Assembly: GCA_001630475.1 (NCBI GenBank)
Contig: KV419430.1
Location: forward strand, 299,841-363,840
Direction: 5' to 3'
DNA from: Sistotremastrum niveocremeum HHB9708
Taxonomy: Eukaryota > Basidiomycota > Agaricomycetes > Sistotremastrales > Sistotremastraceae
DNA: 64,000 bases
Within the stretch, counting starts at the first letter, position 1; each line of letters opens with the position of its first letter. The notes under the pieces are model-generated. The model was given only the letters and a program-made list of their open reading frames with translations, had not been told where the DNA came from and did not search any database. This document shows, piece after piece, positions 59,604 to 64,000 of this stretch. A program made the translations under genes and the position numbers.

Positions 59604-60564
59604 TTGCTAGCAGGAAAGTTCTGTGGGTGGTGTTTGTAGATCGAAGACCTGGTACAATCTTGACTGCTTTGTGGATGTCTTATATATCTAACTTCAGCTA
59701 GGCGTCTGCTATTCTCACCGACCGAGGCCATTCGCAAGGGACGCAACGATGTAAACGTGACCCCAAACGTCGAACTCCGTCACGTTCCATCCCAGCGTGG
59801 CGCTATGTCGCGAAAGAACCTTTCATTTCGTAACCTGTGGTTGGTCTACTAGTCGACTTCGCCCCCACTTTCGTTCCTCCTTTCGTCTCGAGCTGCGCGA
59901 CAACTCGTGCCGAGATATCAGGGTTTTGAGAGCCAGTCTCCTCATTTGAGCCGGACCTTTAGACTCTCCAGTCCCGAATCCGGTCAGTCCAAGCTCCAGA
60001 CTGTTCATCAAGCATGTCCTGGCTTCAATTCCGCCACCACCAATTTCTCGTGTTGCATTCTCTCGCGAGACGTGAGTTTACAACAATCACAAGACTGCCG
60101 TAGTCTGATCGATCAAATTCATCACCCTCCGCATGGCACAAATATTGCAGTCTCTCGGCCCTGAGGCTTCGATCTCTTCTGAGCTCACGGCGATTCGACT
60201 CTGGGTCAAGCCTCGTTTCAAAACATCCATTGAATCGTCAGTCCAACCAATCATATCCATCAGAATCTTGAGTCCCTATCGTTGAAACCAATGAACTTCC
60301 TCTTGTTCTCATTTTTTGATGCGCAGGCGGTGAGAAATGAGAAAGGTCTGTCTGCGAATGGCCAGTAGTGCGACCTCTTGCGAGAAAACGAAACTGTCCA
60401 GTGGAATGCATTCTCAATGATCCTCGGGCGTCGTCGGACTGATTCAGTTGCCAACTGCCACCGTTCTCTCTTCGACACGCAAAATAATCCAACAATCGAA
60501 CGTTAAATCCAGCCCTCAGTTGGCGAGTTAACAGAGTCCCCTTTCCGTCAGAACTACGGGATGC
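59604..60564. other. Intergenic next to the retrotransposon
   Basis: This 961-bp stretch lies between the Lys/Pro peptide gene and the LTR. Frames of 60-85 codons have no family pattern. The right edge should hold the target-site duplication of the retrotransposon, which cannot be confirmed because the other LTR is not seen. Confidence 0.35.
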
Positions 60565-60856
60565 TGTGCGAAATATAGCTCAGTGGTTGTGTACAACACT
60601 AGATATATTGAGTAATGCTACCTGTGCGAAATATAGCTATACAGATCATCAGCTAAGACATGAAGATATGCAAAACGAATACTGACCTCAGTGGTTGTGT
60701 ACAACACTGAGGTTCAGTCTAAACTCCGATAAACTACCTATACAGTCGATTGCCATGGTTGAGACTCCGCTCGACCAAGTGGCATAGCGCAGCGAAGTCC
60801 CGAGGCTCCTGCTAACTCCCCCTGCAACCTCAGGGAATGGATCCGGAAATTCAACA
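60565..60856 (-). repeat. 3' LTR of the copia retrotransposon
   Basis: On the minus strand the LTR begins TGTTGAATTTCCGG right after the polypurine tract GAGGGGGAG and plausibly ends GCTATATTTCGCACA, giving TG...CA ends and about 292 bp. It contains two copies of TGTTGTACACAACCACTGAG and of CTATATTTCGCACA, so it has an internal duplication. The left boundary is inferred from the CA end only. Confidence 0.6.
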
Positions 60857-63733
60857 CTCCCCCTCGAGATCATGAATCCTGAGGTTATCCAGGTGGGATT
60901 CAAAGAGAGGTCGAGCTAGTGCCTTGGTAAATATGTCTGCGACGTTGTCTTTTGAGGGAATATAATTGATAGATATGTGTTTGGCGTCGAGTTGTTCACG
61001 GACGAAGTGGTGTCGAATATCAATATGTTTGGTCCGTCCATAACTGGTAGTTCCTTTAGCAAATGCAATGGTCCCTTGATTATCGATGTAAACCGGTGTG
61101 GGACTGAGTTTCCCAAGTCCAAGTTCTTCCAAATTCAATTCTTTGAGGAATTCTCTCATCCAGAGTGCCTGCTGCAGTGCATGTGATGCAGCCATATATT
61201 CTGCTTCAAGCGTCGACAATGCAACGGTTTGCTGCAGCTTTGAACTCCAGCTGACTAAACTCCCAAAGCAGTATGCCGCATAGCCGGAAGTGGAACGTCG
61301 AGTGTCACGATCTTCTCCCCAGTCGGCATCGGAATATATTGCAAGTGGCTCATTAGAATCAGTCCCTCCAAGACGAATTCCGTGGTTCCTGGTCCCTTTC
61401 AGATATCGTAAGACACGTTTTACCGCATTCCAATGTCCGGGGCCGGGATTAGAACAGAACCTGGCCAATTTCTGAGCCGCATGGGCGATATCCGGCCGAG
61501 TGGCATGCACAGCATAGTTGATCGCTCCTATGGCCTCACGATAAGGTACCTTCTGCATTTCAGCAATTGTCTTGTGATCACTGAGTGCTGGGGACATGGA
61601 TGAATCCAAGACAACAGAAGGGTCAAGGGGAGTGGCCACCGGTTTTACTTCAAGACCGTCAAGGTTAAATCGTCGAAGAAGAGTATCAATGTACGCTCTC
61701 TGAGTCAGGATGCAGGATCCATCTGGCTGATTGACGGCTTCGATGCCGAGTATCCAATGTAGTTCTCCACCGAAAACCATTTTTAGCCTCTCGCCAAGTT
61801 CTCGCTCCAGTTCATCGGCTTCAGGATCGGAACTGGAAGTCATAGCCAGGTCGTCGACTGCCATATTGACGATGCTGCAGCCTGTATCGGTGCGTCGAGC
61901 ATATACAGCATGGTCCACATGAATACGCTCGAAACCTAGGTCTTTGTAGATTCCGTTTATGAATAAGTACCAAGCTCGTCCGGCTTGCTTGAGGCCATAT
62001 AATGGTGCCTGCAAAATGCACACATCTCCGTGGTTTCCTTCTATAAAACCTTCCGGCTGCCTGAGGTCGATCTGCTCCTCTAAAACTCCATTCAGGTATG
62101 CTGATTTGACGTCTGCCTGCCGAATGACCCATCCAAGTTTCTTTCCCAGGCTAATGACCATTCTCAACGATTCAAATCGCCCAACAGGGGCAAAGACATC
62201 GAAGTAAGATTCGCCAAATCGTTGCGAAAAGCCCTGGGCCACAAGTCTGGCTTTATACTTCAGGATTGCACCCTTTTTATCGTGTTTGATATGGAACACC
62301 CATTTCGAGCCAACGAGTTGAACTCCAGGACGTCGTGGACCAATATGCCAAGTGCCGTATTCCTGCAAGGTTTCGTGTTCTGCCTTCATAGCAGCAATCC
62401 AGTGCTCTTTATCTTCACTGTTGATGGCCTCCTGATATGTTTTTGGCTCCATTCCCGACGGCAATACTTTGATTTCATCGACTCTGAATGCGTGCTCCTC
62501 ATCGTCATTCATATATCCAGCACCTGGAGGTACGTCTGACAGTTCTGAATCGTTGTCTGAACCTGATTCTGACGCCTGAATTGGCTGAGAAACTGGAGCC
62601 CCTTCCAGTGGCACAAAATGTTCAGCCTCAAGCCCTTCATTTCTCCTGGATTTTCGAGAGGGTGGCCCATAGTCCTTGCGCCGTCTGGGTGCTCTAGGCA
62701 CTGGTTCAGGTTCGTTTGTCTGATTTTCTTCGTCTGCAACAGCTCCTGGTCCGTCGCCGGTACCTTGGTTCTCGGCAGCTCCATCCACCGGTTCCTCTCT
62801 TTCATCCGAATTTTCGAGCCTTGGAGGATTAGCAATCTCGGGAGGTAGATGATCCGATACATGTTCGTCAACCCCGTAGTCGTCATCGGCATCAGGTACG
62901 CTATCGTCCGATGGATGGTCGAAATCTGATTCCAGGAGTTTAACTCCCCCTGCAGACGAAGGAAGGGGCACTTCGACGACTTTGTGCAAGTTTTCATCGA
63001 ATATGACATGAGGCGACTTATAGTATCGCTGAGATTTGAGATCGAAACACCGGTATGCTTTAGAATGCTCGTAGTAACCAAGGAATATGCATTCCACTGA
63101 CTTGGGTTCCAGCTTCTTTCGTAATTCGTCAGGTACGTGGACCCAGCATCGTACACCGAATTCTCGTAGGTGTGCGATGTCAGGTTTTGAACCAGTCCAG
63201 AGCTCATACGGAGTCCTCCCGTTCAAGGCACGTGATGGAATACGATTGCGAAGGTATGTAGCTGTATTGACAGCCTCTGCCCAGAACGATAGATGGACAT
63301 TGCGTGCGTAGAGCATGGCACGAACTCGTTCCATAATTGTACGGTTCCCACGCTCTGCCACTCCATTTTGCTCTGGAGTGTAAGGAGCAGTTGTTTCGTG
63401 AATAATCCCTTGTGAGGTAAGCCAATCTTCGAGTTCTTGGTTCATGAATTCGCCGCCATTGTCACTGCGAAATCGTTTCCATTTTGCATTGACTTCGTTC
63501 TCAGCTATAGCCTTGAAATCTTTCAAGATCTGAGCGATGCCGGTCTTGTCACGGAGAAGGAACACCCAGAACATTCGGGTGTAGTCATCGGTGAGTCCTA
63601 GGAAATATCTATTTCCGCCACGAGAGGGAATGCTAAATGGACCACATAGATCGGCATGAACTCGTTCAAGTGGAGCCTTAGCACGATTTTTGGAAGGAGG
63701 AATATGGAGGCCCAATCTGGTTTTTATACGCAC
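60851..63733 (-). mobile_element. Ty1/copia retrotransposon pol: integrase, reverse transcriptase, RNase H (5'-truncated)
   Basis: A 960-codon uninterrupted frame. The integrase core shows D,D-35-E residues in VHADLCGPF, FRSDNGGEFM and TPEQNGVAERGNRTI. A Gly/Glu/Pro-rich linker follows, then copia reverse transcriptase: WVFHIKHDKKGAILKYKARL, APLYGLKQAGRAWY and the catalytic AVDDLAM. RNase H has IYSDADWGEDRDTRRSTSGY and LSTLEAEYMAASHA with a late VYIDNQGTIAFA. The order integrase-RT marks copia. The zinc finger (HHCC), protease and gag expected upstream are absent; recognisable sequence stops at about 63730, so the copy is 5'-truncated or interrupted there. The stop TGA overlaps the first bases of the LTR. 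No frameshift suggests a fairly young insertion. Confidence 0.93.
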
Positions 63734-64000
63734 CAGTCAAAGTGCTCCGCAACATGGTGAAAATTGCCTTATTTGGGCAAGGTTTCTGACAAATCTGGGG
63801 AGTTTGGACCAATTTTGGACGCCAAGGCACACTGTGGCGTTGGCGCAGAAATTGCCCTGGTACACGCGGACACAAGTGCAAATTTTTGAGTTTTCAGCGC
63901 CACTCTTGAAATTTTGCTGATTTGCGCCACTAACTTGGTTTTTTTCTCAGCGCACGCCAATCACTCATTTTTACAAACACACGCCAAGGTCTGGCAGTTT
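63734..64000. other. Sequence abutting the truncated end of the retrotransposon
   Basis: This 267-bp stretch does not continue the copia polyprotein. It is rich in recurring CGCCA/TGGCG words (ACGCCAAGGCACAC, GTGGCGTTGGCG, GCGCCACTAAC, CACGCCAATCAC, CACGC CAAGGTC), which look like another degenerate repeat, perhaps a second element inserted into the first. Confidence 0.4.

Noticed and set aside
1-64000. CRISPR arrays, rRNA and tRNA genes
   Set aside because: I looked for regularly spaced repeats, rRNA core words and cloverleaf patterns and saw none; a covariance-model tRNA search would be needed to exclude tRNAs fully.

Overview
The window is nuclear DNA of a filamentous basidiomycete, most likely an Agaricomycete. 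Genes are dense on both strands. They are cut by many short (about 45-65 bp) GT-AG introns, including very small exons, and the recognisable proteins are typically fungal: Las17/WASP, a CAMKL kinase, DNA polymerase epsilon, GGA, an R-SNARE, ribosomal eL24, and adenylate-forming (NRPS-like) reductases. I joined exons by hand, using protein-family continuity and intron phase. Exon coordinates are given where the whole reading frame closes.

Layout. 1-7.1 kb: 5' end of a WASP/Las17 gene (-), a large CAMKL kinase with a UBA-like domain (-), a Ser/Thr-rich single-pass membrane protein (-) and a Swi5-like recombination mediator (+). 7.5-12.7 kb: a probably broken multi-pass membrane-protein gene (-) and two tandem lactonase-type beta-propeller genes (-). 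13.6-16.1 kb: a seven-exon short-chain dehydrogenase (-) and a 74-aa helix-turn-helix mini-protein (-). 18.1-31.1 kb (+): adenylate-forming reductase 1 (11 exons), a second Ser/Thr-rich membrane protein and the complete catalytic subunit of DNA polymerase epsilon. 31.2-33.3 kb (-): a cupin and a synaptobrevin-like R-SNARE.

33.3-40.4 kb is gene-poor and repeat-rich. It holds a large inverted repeat with about 290-bp arms, an A/T-rich hexamer-like array, a hairpin element and a TIR element with a candidate TCA target duplication. 40.4-46.5 kb holds eL24 (-), a divergent pair of small Gly/His-rich protein genes sharing one intergenic region, and a 464-aa protein of unknown function (+). 47.7-58.6 kb holds reductase 2 (+, same 11-exon plan as reductase 1), an F-box-like protein (+), a CmcJ/NvfI-type oxidoreductase (+), a GGA-type adaptor (+) and two disordered unknown proteins. 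The right end has a 58-aa Lys/Pro-tailed peptide gene (-) and a Ty1/copia retrotransposon (-) with a 960-codon uninterrupted pol frame, a polypurine tract and a 3' LTR, but no gag or protease.

How they fit together: most genes are independent housekeeping functions (actin nucleation, replication, translation, vesicle traffic). The lineage-specific parts are the two paralogous A-T-R reductases 26 kb apart, the twin lactonases, and the paired Gly/His-rich proteins at 41.7-43.4 kb, which I consider the best candidate for something undescribed. I saw no rRNA, tRNA or CRISPR array.
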